A stretch of DNA of 64,000 nucleotides from Amyloporia xantha (taxonomy: Eukaryota; Basidiomycota; Agaricomycetes; Polyporales; Adustoporiaceae). Positions 44,495 to 56,510 of this stretch are shown one piece after another (positions within the stretch are counted from its first letter, which is position 1; each line of letters starts with the position of its first letter). A program made the translations under genes and the position numbers. The notes under the pieces were generated by a model. The model did no database searches, was not told the origin of the DNA, and worked only from the letters and a program-made list of their open reading frames with translations. The DNA is taken from NCBI GenBank assembly GCA_036971615.1, contig JAYKKR010000029.1, positions 468,050-532,049 of the forward strand, read 5' to 3'.

Positions 44495-45495
44495 AGTATG
44501 TCTATGCACGCGCCGTCGACACAGCCCGTGGCAGTATGGGTTGACGAGTATGTGCAGATTTTCAAGGTAGCAGAAGATCAGGCCGCTCTCCGCATTGCTA
44601 ACTGCGCCGTAGGAAAAATTAGCGGATAGTTGTTGTCGTGAGTAGTGTAGTGGTCCCTCCTACATTTGGCTGACCATCAATGATTATGGACCAGGGGTAG
44701 CAGACGCGGACGGTGCAGCAGATCTTGGCGTCCGTGGTTTGTGGTCTCGCATGTTGTTCTTGCTCGCTCTTGTTCCCTGTCTCGCCTGCTGTGCACGTTC
44801 TTGGTTTGCTGTCGTCGTAATCGTGCTTTGAATATGATTTGTTCGCAGTTGTTGACCGACGAATACTTCTACTCAAAGACCGAGAGACAAACGCACATAT
44901 TAATCCTCGGATGTTCGCTCTCTCTACATCCTCTGTCCCGTTGAATCGATTCTTGTTGTCACTTAGAAGGAACAGCTCGAACGGTTCTCTCAAGGGGTCT
45001 ACAGGCCACTCAGCGTACGGCAGGGTACTCGGCACATGTTTTCTGTCCGCAGCCTTCTGAAGAAAGCCGACAACAACTATTCGAACTCGGTCACGCTTCA
45101 ATTCGTTATCCACGGGGTGTGATATGCTCTCTTGTGGCATAGACCTCTATGCAGAACACTAGTGGATGGAGGGTTTTTGTTTGTAAGAGCGAAGCTCCAA
45201 GGGACGCCGAGCTCATTCGCACTGCACTCGCCCCCTTGAAAGTGTCTGTCCGCGCCATGAGCCCCCTCGAGTTTCTTAGAGGCGCTAGATCATGTCAATG
45301 TCCTCCCCAAGACGTGTTGAGAGGATTGTTATCTTCGCAAGGTGAAACGGGAAAGACAAAGAGATACTCTCATCAATGGTCATGCGAGTATCCGTAGTCT
45401 ACTAACTGGGTGCTCGCTGCTCACGCATCCTGAAGCAGAGGCAACTAATTGCATGTACAGAATACATACATACTATATCATTGTCAAAGAAGCGG
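44495..45495. other. Intergenic
   Basis: No supported gene; several short frames on both strands lack recognisable similarity. Confidence 0.45.
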
Positions 45496-47589
45496 CTAGA
45501 ATGAGAATCCTCCTCTGCGTCCGCCTCCTCCGAACCCGCCGCCGCCAGCTGAGAAACCGCCGCCCGCCGGGAAGCCGCCGCCGCCGCCATGGAATTGAGC
45601 GAAAAGCTCCGACAGATCCATGGGGTTCATCCCGCCCATACCACCCATGCCGCCCATTCCGGAGGCCATGCCGTCTTCGTCCTCGCCCATGTCATATCGT
45701 TCTCGCCGCTGTGGGTCTGAGAGTACGGAATGCGCCTCCACGACGAGCTTGAATTTCTCCTCGTCTCCGCCCTGTGTGCATTGATGAGAGTCGCGTGAGT
45801 TTATCTCAAAGGTAGTCCAGTGTGAAGTGCAGCAGACCTTGTCTGGATGATGCTTAAGACTCTCTCGTCGATACGCCTTCTTGATCTCGACCTCGCTACA
45901 ATCTCGAGCAACGCCTTGTTATAAAATCAGAGTTAGTCTGTAGCGAATGTTCGCATGCACGAAGACGCACCTAGGATCTTGTAGTAGTCTTTTGACTTGC
46001 TTCGCTTAAGTGCCGCTTCGGCCTTCTTTAATTCTCCTCGCAACGCACGCACATCGGCGTCGCTGCCCTCGAACTCGGCCTGTTCGATTGCGGATTTGAA
46101 GTCGGCGATGGAAGGATCGTATTTCTCGAGATGGAGGTTTATTCGTGCGCGTGTGCGGAGAGCTTTGAACGAAGCAGGATAGAGGCGAAGCGACTCTTCA
46201 GTATCCTCTAGTGCGTCCTCGTACCGTTCGAGCTGAACATTGCAAACGAGTTGAGCAGTATTCCTTATCGAACTCATTGCCATCACTCACCTTGACGAGA
46301 GTCGTTGCCCGATTTGACAATAAAATTGCGCGAATTTGCCCACCTTTTCCTTCATCGTCCGAATCACCGATTCGCTAGAGTTTTGCCGGGTCAGGGAATT
46401 GACATTGAGAAACAGGACCAGAAGACGTACCTCTAGTGCCAGCCCGTACTTCTCAGCTGCCTCAGCCAATCTGCCCGTCTTGAACGCTGTGTTCCCCTCC
46501 TCCTTGAGACGTTCGACATCCTTGATTCTCTTCCGCAATCTCTGCGCAGCTTCGTGGCCAGGATCCAATCGAAGGGCCGACTGAGCATGCTGTAGAGCTT
46601 GCGCTGTCTTGGAAGTGAGAAAGAGGACGAGGCCGCGTAATGCGAGGACATCTGGTGAATTAGGCTCCAGTCGGAGGGCATCGCTGAATGACATCCAGCA
46701 ATAACGTTATGGAATCCCCACGCGTAGTGCATACAGGATATCCTCACCTTGCAGCTATACCCGCGGCATCCCAATTTGCGCGTGCCAATTCTAGCTCAAC
46801 TCGTCCCAGCCGCCACTGTATTGGAATATCTCCACCCTCGGCTTCGATCGCTTGCACGCACTTGTCCAGCGCAAGTCGCGCCATCCCCCAGTCTTTCCGA
46901 CTCTTCGCTCCGTCGAAATTGCGGAGATGTGCTTCTAGTTCAAGTACCTTCTTTTGCAGCTGTAGCGCTGCAGCGTTAGTCGACTCGATGGCCAATACAG
47001 AGCGAAGCGTAGAAAGCGCGGGTGCAGTCGATCCTGTCGAAAGTTGACAGCGAGCAAGACGGATAAGAGTTTTCGGCGATGGGGAGGCGGACTGGAGGTT
47101 AGCGGCTTGCTGACAGTCAGAGAGAGCAGGTTTAAAACGCTTCAGCGCCATATATGCCGCGGCACGATTGGTGAGGTAAGTGGGCTCTGTCGGACTCAGT
47201 TCTGCCATACGCAACGAACCGGCGAGAATAACATGAGTGCATTCGCTGATCTGCGCTGCTTCAAAGTGATGAGGCCTTACCGATAGCTCGCGTGTACAGC
47301 TCGATAGCGTCATTGAATCGCTGCGACTTGAATGCTGTATTCCCTTCCTCTTTTATTTGCTCTGCAGCCTGAGCAGGGTCGACCGGTGGCGGGCTCACTC
47401 GTGGTGACTCTGGTGAAGGGGGCTGCTCCGTTTCAATAGGACTTTCGTACCTGTATGGTAACTGTGCTCAGGTAGAAGGAGAGCAAATGAAAGTAAAGTG
47501 ACTGACTCTTCACTTCCACTCCTCCCATTTGCTGCAGCTGCAGCTTTCGCCTTCTTCTTCGCCGCCTGTTTTGATTTCTTGTTGGCCAT
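45496..47589 (-). CDS. TPR and J-domain co-chaperone (DNAJC7/Tpr2 type)
   Basis: Cytosolic Hsp70/Hsp90 co-chaperone. It starts MANKKSKQAAKKKAKAAAAA at 47589, and several GT-AG introns follow. TPR units are visible as QIKEEGNTAFKSQRFNDAIE, YLTNRAAAYMALKRFKPALS, VLALRGLVLFLTSKTAQAL, RLKEEGNTAFKTGRLAEAAE and YEDALEDTEESLRLYPAS. The J domain follows as DYYKILGV...EVEIKKAYRRESLKHHPDK with the obligatory HPD, then ALRTRAR-type linkers and a Gly/Phe/Met-rich tail (GMGGMGGMGGMNPMD, GGGGFPAGGGF). TPR arrays preceding a C-terminal J domain define DNAJC7. Length and order are normal for the family. Two ACGCGT boxes about 190-210 nt upstream of the start may matter for its transcription. Confidence 0.93.
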
Positions 47590-49812
47590 GTTTCGACAAG
47601 ATCACGTCCACGATGTTCGCAATTCCAACCGTCTTCACAAGAGGCACAGACGGGTGTTCGCCAACGATATCAGACAAGAGCCGGAGTGGCGAGGACGAGG
47701 ACAATGGTCGAGTGATAATGCACTGGCGACGTGAAAGCTCAAAGCGGCGCTAATTTTCGAAGCCATAAGCGCGCAGGACGCGTGCATATACACGCGTTCA
47801 TAAGCGCTCGTACGCGCTCCCTCGTCCTATACTCGTCCGACACGGCTGCCAGTGCTCAAGTGAAGCGAGCTCAGAAAGTCCACTTTTGTGTGCTCGTACA
47901 AGCAAGGCAGGTATATAACCGTGCTTATAGCACAGAGAATGTGCACGGACCCCCAATTTGAGTGTTTCCGTCACTGTCTATCAATCAGCAGCTCGCGTAC
48001 GGTCATCTGTTGGCCCACTCACTGTCCTGATACTGGAGTGTTTGCAAGGCCGCGCGATGTTCAGGCAGTCAATGGAACACGGCGTGATGGACGGTAAGTA
48101 TAATGACCATTTGTCCCTGCGGTCATGTCGATACTTACTCGCTTGCATTGAACACAGAATAACTAGTATTTGGATATGGTGAGGGTCTCCTGCCGATGCT
48201 CGTCTACGAAGAACGCCAACGGTCCAGTCAATTGCGCGAGATGCTTGACACGAATCGAAAAGCTAGATTCTCCGTACAAAGTGGAAGATACGTTGTAAGC
48301 ACTAGCCCGTTTCCGATGCTTGCAGCGGTGATCAAGTAATCTGTAACGGTGACGTACGGCGATACTGGAGGTTTCGCTGTTGATATCTCAAGGCCCGGTC
48401 TCGACCTGTACTACATGCACCGAAATGTGCGCTTTCCGGCCCTCGAAGACTCCATCGTCCGTTTATATATAAGGGTCAGGATCGGAAGCCATTGCCTCAG
48501 CCATATTCGCAGCTGTGGGAGATGGTATCTCTTACTGTATACGGTATACTGTCTGTGCAGATCACATAGAGGTAGCTGCAGTCTGACGGCACGCTTGCGC
48601 GTATGTATGACGCCTGTCAACGGTCTTGAATGGTCATTCTCTCAGATACCTTGGATGAAGTTCACGTTTTAGCGCATCATTTCGTATGTTGTAAACCAAT
48701 TTGAGCTGAGCTACGTTTGCTTCCAAGTCTTCGCTTTGATATCGGTCCTGCAAGTAACGCGCAAAAAGCTCGCAGTTAGTGAACGATTGTGAGTCGTTTT
48801 CCCTTGTCTTCCATTAGATTATTCCACTCTTTGAAAACCGCTTTGCTCGAGGCTGCTCGAGTCTCCTCAAGTTGGTCTATGTCATATCAGACGCCAATTC
48901 CCACTTGCAAAGTGTCGTCGGAAGTCGAGAGCGCAAATCGCCAGATTTGAATTCACTACGAATTAGCTGTCGTCCTTTCGGAAAGCGCGACGCGAGGAAA
49001 GCAAAGTCAAGAGCCGTTGTTGTGCGTTAGCATTGATTCACGAGGATCAGTTCGGAGGGCCATCGAACAATATTCAGTCTTAGTGCTTGTATGTTTTGAT
49101 TTATGAAGAATGAAATGTACATTCTACCTGACACTGGAGTAAATCTAGTACCAGGCTGAAGCTACGAGCAAAATCTATCACATCTTTTCGTGAGGTGATG
49201 ACTGAGACCAACCGTTGCACCGGGTGATGAAGTTGAGTGTGCACAGCACACCGAAAACATTGTCCATTCATAACGGTAACGATGACGACAAGAGCACATA
49301 CGATACGGAGCAGAGTGTGTCCAAGAAGCTGGCACTGCTAGACTATTCAGGGCTAATTATATCTAAACGGAGCAAGATGGGATGGCGATGAGATGCAATA
49401 CACAGATGGGCGCGATTTCAACAGGGGAACGAGTACTGAGAAGGGGCGGACCGCGAATGATGGAATGCAGTGTTACTGATGACAAGTGACGCTGGCAAGA
49501 CGACATGGGGAGTAGGTGGACAATACGTGCGCATAAATAACGGATCATTAAATTGTCTTGAGATGATTTTATCGCGTGGTCGACGGAAGAAAGGCAAGAC
49601 CTGTAAAGAGAACATAGTCTATCAGCACCGGGCAGACACGACGGGTGAGAGGATGCATACAGGTTAAATGCTTACAAGACAGTTCATGGATCATAACTCG
49701 AATCAATCATGTTGCAGTTGAGAACGCAGGGCGAGGAATGGGAGACAAGAAAGGTCTCGAAGGTCTTCACCGCTTCCAGCCGTGGCCTTCCCCCACACGG
49801 CTGCTCACCTTC
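47590..49812. other. Intergenic, 2.2 kb
   Basis: Starts with the DNAJC7 promoter, which includes two ACGCGT motifs around 47778-47802. The rest, to the 3' end of the next minus-strand gene, has only short frames and no recognised repeat. Confidence 0.45.
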
Positions 49813-50924
49813 TCAATTCTCCTTCATCGCCTCGTCCTCTCTTCCCCAAGAGAACATTTTCCCTTCACCGTCAACTGGACTCGGGTAATCCTGCCCCACC
49901 TGCATCTTGGCCAACCGCCCTCCGCACCTCTCCACAGCGGGCTCGTATCCAGGGCTCGACGGAATCCCTGCCAGGGTGAGATCGTACATGTCCTCGTCCG
50001 GCGTCAGATACGGCGTGCGCAGGGGAGTTGGAAAGTAAGATGGAGATCCTGACGGAGACAAGGACGGTGAGAGCGAGAGAAAGTCAGCGGGTGTCAGGAG
50101 AGCGCCGCTGGATACGGAGAGGGTGTTGTCTGTGGTGTGCGCGCGCCGTGCGAGAGGGCGCCGTGGAGGAGTCACAGGTGGCTGGGTGGTGGTGATGGAC
50201 GGCAGTGGGAGAGGCAGCGGGAGGGTTGAGGCAGTAGAGCTGGGAGGGGCGGGGAGGGGTGCTGTTGGTGGCGGGGCTGGAAGAGGAGGAGCGGGTTTGC
50301 GCGACACACGACGTGCAGACCTGTTTGAGCCATATCACCGCACGATCAGTTTCATCTTTGCGGAGAATACCACCGAGATGGTTGACTCGAAACAGAGACC
50401 CACCGCATAGCAGCCCCGCCCAGACTGCCACTCCTCATACGTCCCATCAGGCTGTTCGTCTGTGTTGCGGTCTCACCGGCAGCGCTCATACGAGAGTAGC
50501 CACTCGCGTCGCTGCCGGAGCGAGCGCGAGCCACGAAGAGGGATTGGCGGGCAGAGCGAGATGCGGTGGTAGATTTGATGGCGGCTAAAGGCGAGGTAGA
50601 GGTGGTGAGGGAGGACTTGCGGCGACGGAGGCGGGGGCGAGCGTCATCGTTATGGTCGACAGTGCTACTGCTGGAGGTAGAGCTGGAGTGTGAGTGAAGC
50701 GAGACAGAGGGTAGAAGGTCGGAATCGTGTGCAGCCTGCTTTGACGAGACCGAAAAGTCGATGGCGGTGGGTGTTGTGTCGGGGTCGGGGAGGAAGGGAT
50801 CAGCGCCGGGCAGGGTGGAGGGAGTTTGGCGAGGAGTGGATGGGGAGGAAGTGGACGGTGCGTGCCCGTTAGGATGGTTAGCAAGGAGGCCAGAAGAGAA
50901 GAAGGACGAGTAGAAGGTGGCCAT
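49813..50924 (-). CDS. Low-complexity Ser/Pro/Thr-rich hypothetical protein
   Basis: Two exons. The ATG at 50924 (MATFYSSFFSSGLLANHPNG) leads to ...GAAMR, an intron (GTGGGT...AAACAG, about 50310-50395), then SARRVSRKPAPPLPAPPPTA to the stop at 49813. The protein is largely disordered: Ser-rich stretches, a basic patch (RPRLRRRKSSL) and a proline-rich linker. A better-structured C-terminal motif is YFPTPLRTPYLTPDEDMYDL, followed by AGIPSSPGYEPAVERCGGRL. The last part looks conserved and could be a short linear-motif region. I know no function; a signalling adaptor or transcription-linked protein would be speculation. GC-rich shadow frames on the plus strand are rejected. Confidence 0.62.
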
Positions 50925-51936
50925 GGTCAGAACTATGGGTTAGCTTGCGGGAGAGGCGTTCGAACTGAGACAAGAAAGAAAATGAGACTCGGGTAGTGAA
51001 TGGCAAGCACAGTAAAAGCCGACTTGTTAGAGACTCACTCACCACACGCCTCTCTAACTTTTCAAGCCCGAAGGCAACGAGGTGGAGCGCGGACCGCCGT
51101 TCGATACGAGACGCGGTGGAGTCGGCGAGTGGAGCAAAAGGAAACGCGATCGACCAGGTTAGCCCGATGAAGGTCCGTCGAGTTAGTGACTTGAGAGGAG
51201 CAGGCACAGATTGCGGGGCTACTTAGGCTGGAGAGGCAGTCAATGTTCAACTTGAACCGTTCACAAACGAACGAACGTGCCGGCGCTCGTGCGACAGCAC
51301 AGCTCCTCATCGGGAAGGTGGACAAACAACGCGTACACAAGCGATCGACAGCGTGTCCCTTCTAGCCGCTCTAGCTATGTAGTAATAGGCTCGCGCAGTA
51401 AGCCTCACCCAGCCTCAGCTGGCCCACCCGTTCTGTCGCTCATGGCCAAGGCTCACGTCTGCTCAGGTCTACTTTACCTCGCTTGCATCATCTCCGGCTC
51501 GTATACTGGCCTGGGACTACGACTTGCAGTGCCGGGTGCCAGCGCTTGAAGTTCTTGACACCTTCACCCATCTCGCACCTCAGCACACCTTGTATTCTAG
51601 CTATTGGTTGATTACTGCGAGGCCTGCCCAAACCATGACACTCCTGTACCACTGTGCATTCTCAACTACTGACAGGACAGCCCCGAAAGCGACGTCAGCC
51701 GTCATGTTCACCGCGTTCTATGCCCAAGTGGACGTCGGGAAGAGGGCGTGACGTTGTCTCGCTGGAAGGGTCGAGTGTTTTCATTGGAAGGTAACTTGAA
51801 TCTGCTTTTCTTGTTCCAATGCAAATGCGCCACAGCCATTGAAGTGGCAAGTCCAACTATATCATGGAAGATCAATGACTACGTCTACATGCGCCGGGTA
51901 TACCGAACTCTATGGCTACATTGCATTTGACTGATT
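50925..51936. other. Intergenic
   Basis: Region between the promoter of the low-complexity gene and the 3' end of the flavin oxidoreductase gene. No gene or repeat recognised. Confidence 0.5.
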
Positions 51937-53480
51937 CTAGAAAGACGGCTTCTTCACACCCACGCCCCTCCTGCCGACACCGCCCCGTCCAGCGAAACCC
52001 CACTCAATCTGGTGTGCGACTGTGATGGTGACTCCAAGCTCCTCGGCGAATGACCAAACGAGACCAGGGTTCTTCTGGAAAGAACGTCCAACAAAGACAA
52101 CGTCCGCCGAGTCCTATGCGCGGGGAGATCGCTAGTGTTAATGGCCAACGCCGGAAAACAAAGCAAGCCACGGCACGTACGTCGTCCAGCACCTGCTGTG
52201 CGAGATTGCCGTTGTTGATCCCACTGACAGCGCTAACGAGGATCTTGTCACCGATAGCCGTCTTGACTGCGTCTGAAAGTGGTACCTGCAAGAGCGACTG
52301 GGCGTCGGAATTTTTGGCGCCCAGTGCCGTGGGGGCGGTACTGGCGAGAACATTGAGTTGCTGCCGGGGGTGGACACCGCCACTGGAGACGTCAAGCAGG
52401 TCGACACCATGCTCTGCGAGAATGCCCGCGAGCTTCACGGTGTCCTCAACGCGCCACGACTCGTTAGGGAGCACCTCGTGCAGCCAGTCAGTCGCAGTGA
52501 CACTGCGAGTCTGGGGTTAGTCTGAAAATAAGATGTGAGAGAGTCGTGGCCCACGTACCGAACAAAAAGCGGCATCGATGCGGGGATGACAGCGCGAACG
52601 GCGTCACAAGTCTCGACGAGCAACCGGATCCGGTTCTCGAAGCTGCCTCCGTACTCGTCCGTGCGCTTGTTCACCGACGGGGCCAGGAACTCGCTGAACA
52701 GGAACCCGTGCGCGGCGTGAAACTCGATAACGTCGAATCCTGCCTTGAGCGAGCGCCGTGCAGCGTCGACGAATGCCCGGATGACGCGGCGGATGCCCTC
52801 CTTCGTGAGCTCCTTCGGCTGGGGGAGGGTATCGCTGTACGGGATTGCGCTCGGGGCCCAGACGTCGTCGGGCCAGCCGCCGTCAATCTCGGGGGCGCTC
52901 AGTTGGAAGTCGAGCCACGGCGCGACGGTGGAGGCCTTGCGGCCGGCGTGCGCGAGCTGGATGCCGATCTTCTGGCCCTGCGAGTGCGCGAACTCGACGA
53001 TGTTCTTCCAGGGCTCGATGTGTGCGTCGGACCAGATGCCAGTGTCTTGTGGGGTGATGCGCCCCTCGGGGACAACGGCGGTGGCCTCGACCAAGGTCAG
53101 ACCGGGACCACGGGTGAAGATCCCGCCGACTGGAGGATGTTTTCTTTGGATTAGCAGTCATCCAAATCGGTGGAGGAGCTCACGGTGAGCGAAATGCCAG
53201 GGCGATGGGATGCCATCTTCTGCCGAGTATTGGCACAGGGGAGATAGCTACGAGCGCGGATGAGAGGGCAAGGCTAAAACGCAAGCAGCTCCGATTAACC
53301 ACATACCCAAATACGGTTCTGGAATTCGACTCCACGAATCTTCAAGGGCTGGAAGAGCTTTGGGATGGGCTTGCCATCGGGCTGAGGAACGACGGCTGTG
53401 CCCGCGGGAGGATCCTGAGCTGGGCTGAAGAAGGAAACGCCAGGAGCGGGAGCGTTAATGACATTGTTCACGTGTGCCAT
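51937..53480 (-). CDS. Old Yellow Enzyme family NADH:flavin oxidoreductase (YqjM-like)
   Basis: FMN-dependent ene-reductase. It starts MAHVNNVINAPAPGVSFFSP at 53480. After LFQPLKIRGVEFQNRIW, an intron joins a short exon with SPLCQYSAEDGIPSPWHFAH (the Cys/Tyr motif of the thermophilic-like, YqjM subgroup), then GGIFTRGPGLTLVEATAVVP. The barrel continues with GQKIGIQLAHAGRKAS (His for FMN/substrate), FDVIEFHAAHGFLFSEFLAP (HxxH substrate-binding pair), NKRTDEYGGSFENR, LLDVSSGGVHPRQQ and ADVVFVGRSFQKNP near the phosphate-binding site. The stop is at 51937. All family residues appear present; about 420 aa is normal. Introns are GT-AG. The natural substrate is unknown, as for most fungal homologues. 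Confidence 0.93.
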
Positions 53481-54221
53481 CGTAGACGGAGGGGCGAGAG
53501 ATAGTGGATGAAGTCGTGTGGGAGACAGTGGACGAAGTTGACATGGCTTTGCGTGGTTTTATACGGGCAGGCGTAGCCGTTTTTGCAAGGACGGTGATCC
53601 AGCGTTACAGAGGGCTTAGTAAGGGCCAAGACTGGGCTGCATTGATCTAACGCGATTCGCAAGACAATTTGCAAACATTTGGGATCAGTCAGCGAGGGAG
53701 AGGTCTGACACGAGACCTTAATCGAGACAAAAGGGATCTGAAATCCCTAAGAGAAGTCTTCTACAAGGGTTCACAGTTTCTGAGACGTGATCTCGCAGGC
53801 GAATCACAACAAGGTGTGACTTGAACATTCAAAACAGGTGAGATCGAGACGAAAGCCATTACGACGAGAAAGCACCAGAGGTTCACGAACTTGAGCAAGG
53901 GACAAAGCCCGAAGACTGGCGTTAGTCTTGATCGGTCCGGGACACTTGTACCGGGTTTGAGGACTTCGCAAACTCCTGGATTAGCCGCCCATGTATACGC
54001 GTCAACATGCGTCAACAACGCGTCTCTGGCAGACCGTCTCAGCATGACGGCTCTCTACCGCCAGGTCGCTCAGCTTGCGCGCGGGTGCTATGCCCGCAAA
54101 TCCTTCTCAGTACAAGTTCAGTACGCCTGAAGGATATTGTTGAGCGCAGACTATTATAGGGAGTTTTTCTAAATGGGTTGGGGTAAATCTAGGGTTTTCC
54201 TAGGGATCTTAAGTGGTGAAC
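53481..54221. other. Intergenic, transition to subtelomeric repeats
   Basis: Promoter side of the oxidoreductase gene; no further genes. From about 54160 the sequence changes to the palindromic repeat field. Confidence 0.5.
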
Positions 54222-55353
54222 CATGGAATAGCGACCAGAAACGCTATTCCATAAATATGCACCCTCAACTGACATGAATTGACAAGTGACAAAAAGTTAC
54301 GGACCTTAAATGTACATAGGCAAAGAGAGCAGAAACCACGGAATAGCGTCCTTGAACGTTATTCCGTGATGTAATGGCATTGACAGGCGAAGACAAAGAC
54401 ATGATGAAATGGTGGAATAGCGTTCACGGACGCTATTCCATGGTTATGAACCATTGAGTGGTGATAACAAAGATGAGTGGAAACCATGGAATAGTGTTCA
54501 AGGACGCTATTCCATGAACACGCACCACTAATTTACATAAAGACAGCAAAACCCAAGGAACAGGAACCCTATTCAGGGATAATTTGTCTTTGATTGATGA
54601 CAAAGAAGATATGATGAAATCGCGGAATAGCGTCCTGGGACGCTATTCCATGGGTAGTGTCCCTGGAGGGCAATAATAAATACGAGTCAAGCTGTGGAAT
54701 AGCGTCCTTGAACGCTATTCCATAAATACGCATCTTTGGTTTATATAAAAACAACCCAGTGGAAATGATGGAATAGCGTTCCAGGACGCTATTCCATGAA
54801 CACGCACATTTAATTTATATAAAAACAATAAAGTAGCAATCATGGAATAGCGTCCCTGGACGCTATTCCATGAACACGCACATTTAATTTATATAAAAAC
54901 AATAAAGTAGCAATCATGGAATAGCGTCCCTGGACGCTATTCCATGAACACACATGTTGGATTCACATAAAGACAATATCATTGAAGGAGCAGAACCCTT
55001 ATTCAGTGATTATGTGTCTTTGACTGATGCCAACGAAGACATGACAGATCCGTGGAATAGCGTCCTGGGACGCTATTCCATGATTGCTACTTTATTATTT
55101 TTATATAAATTAAATGTGCGTGTTCATGGAATAGCGTCCTGGAACGCTATTCCATGAATACGCACCGTTGATTTATACAAAAATAATAAAGTGGAAACTA
55201 TGGAATAACGTCCTAGGACGCTATTCCATGATTATGCACCTCTGTCTGATAAAAATAAAGACATACCGAACTCGTGGAATAGCGTTCAGGGACGCTATTC
55301 CACGGAATGCGACGGGGGGAAATATGTGGAATAGCGTCCGTGTCGCTATTCCA
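54222..55353. repeat. Array of palindromic hairpin repeats (GGAATAGCGTCC-n-GGACGCTATTCC)
   Basis: Fourteen clear copies of a 29-33 bp near-perfect palindrome start near 54222, 54337, 54411, 54484, 54621, 54693, 54767, 54841, 54915, 55051, 55125, 55199, 55273 and 55325. Two decayed copies lie near 54553 and 54985. Spacing is mostly 73-75 bp, occasionally twice that where a copy has decayed. Spacers share AT-rich sequence (TTTATATAAAAACAATAAAG). One spacer (55084-55125) is inverted relative to the others. No coding frame is maintained. Confidence 0.95.
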
Positions 55354-55774
55354 ACGATTATAGGGATCAGTGACGTTCAAAAGTACATACATGAACATAC
55401 TCACATGGTTGTCAAATAAAATACTTTGGCTGAGACAAGACATGTTTTAATAATTAGGCGCCAGGAAGGCAGACAAGAAAGCGAAGGGAATATGGAGAAA
55501 GATGGATGTTGTAGAATATGTGTATTTGATCGGGGATATGGATAATTAGCCAATGGAAGGCCTATGATAAGGAGACCTTGTGTACTGGGTGAGGCGGGCC
55601 ATGTGGTGATGGGGATGCAGAGACGCTATTCCCATGTCAAAACTAAATGATGTGATGCGCGGAGGATGACATATATAGATGAGAAGATGATGCGTGTGAC
55701 AGGGCGCATCAAGGAGAGAACCTAGGGTTAGGTTATGAGACCTCCTAGGCTGAGCTAGGACCGGAATCCTAGGC

Positions 55775-55920
55775 AGGCGCTTAATGCCTAGGTCGGTGCC
55801 TAGCGCGCACCTAGAGAGGTGCTTATTGCCTAGGTCGGCACCTGGTGCGCTCCTAGGGAGGCGCTTAATGCGTAGGTTGGCACCTGGTGTGCTCCTAGGT
55901 GAGCGCCTAGTGGGCTCGCC
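55775..55920. repeat. 42-bp tandem repeat rich in CCTAGG
   Basis: Three to four copies of a 42-bp unit begin AGGCGCTTAATGCCTAGGTC, with variants starting AGGTGCTTATTGCC and AGGCGCTTAATGCG. A minus-strand frame reads it as a 14-residue repeat (KRLPRSAPGADLGN), but no gene structure supports translation. Confidence 0.85.
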
Positions 55921-55968
55921 TGGTGTGGCCAGTGCCCTAGGCCTGCGGAGGGGGGCAACGCAGCAGGA

Positions 55969-56510
55969 GCCGTCCTGGACGTCCGTCTGCACTACTGAGC
56001 ACAATGGGTGCAGCGGTGGAGATGGCAGTCCAGGACGTCCATATTGTCTAGAGAATACAAACACGTAGTCCGTACATTGGCTTAGACAAACCTGGTATAT
56101 ACATAGCATCGGAGGCGGGCGTCCAGGACACCTACATGTGCTACAGGACAATAGAGAAGTAGTCCCTATATTGGAATCGACAGCCCTTGTAAATGCATAG
56201 CGCAAGCAGGGACGTCCAGGACGTCCATATTTGCTACAGGACGCGAGAACGGTAGGCCTTATGTTGCATTAGACAGACCTTATGCATGCATAGCATCGGA
56301 GGTGGACGTCCAGGACGTCGACATGTGCTACAGAATGATAAAAAAGTAGGCCGTATATTGGATTAGACGGACCTCATCAATGCATAGCGCGAGAAGGGGG
56401 CGTCCTGGACGTCCATATTTGCTACAGGACATGAGAAAGGTAGGCCATATGTTGTATTAGACAGACCTTATGTATGCGTAGCACCGGAGGTGGACGTCCT
56501 GGACGTCTAT
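55969..56510. repeat. About 94-bp tandem repeat with palindromic GGACGTCC(A/T)GGACGTCC core
   Basis: Cores near 55973, 56033, 56118, 56212, 56305, 56398 and 56492; the last five are 93-94 bp apart. Each is followed by CATATTTGCTACAGGA or CATGTGCTACAG and then TAGACAGACCT and GCATAGC. An isolated relative (CCTTCCAGGACGGCC) lies at about 56638. Confidence 0.92.

Noticed and set aside
54222..55353. CRISPR-like regular repeat array
   Set aside because: Eukaryotic context, no cas genes, repeats are full palindromes, and the spacers are related to each other rather than unique.
55546..56205. 219-codon minus-strand frame
   Set aside because: Runs through two different tandem arrays without start context or domain; treated as repeat translation.
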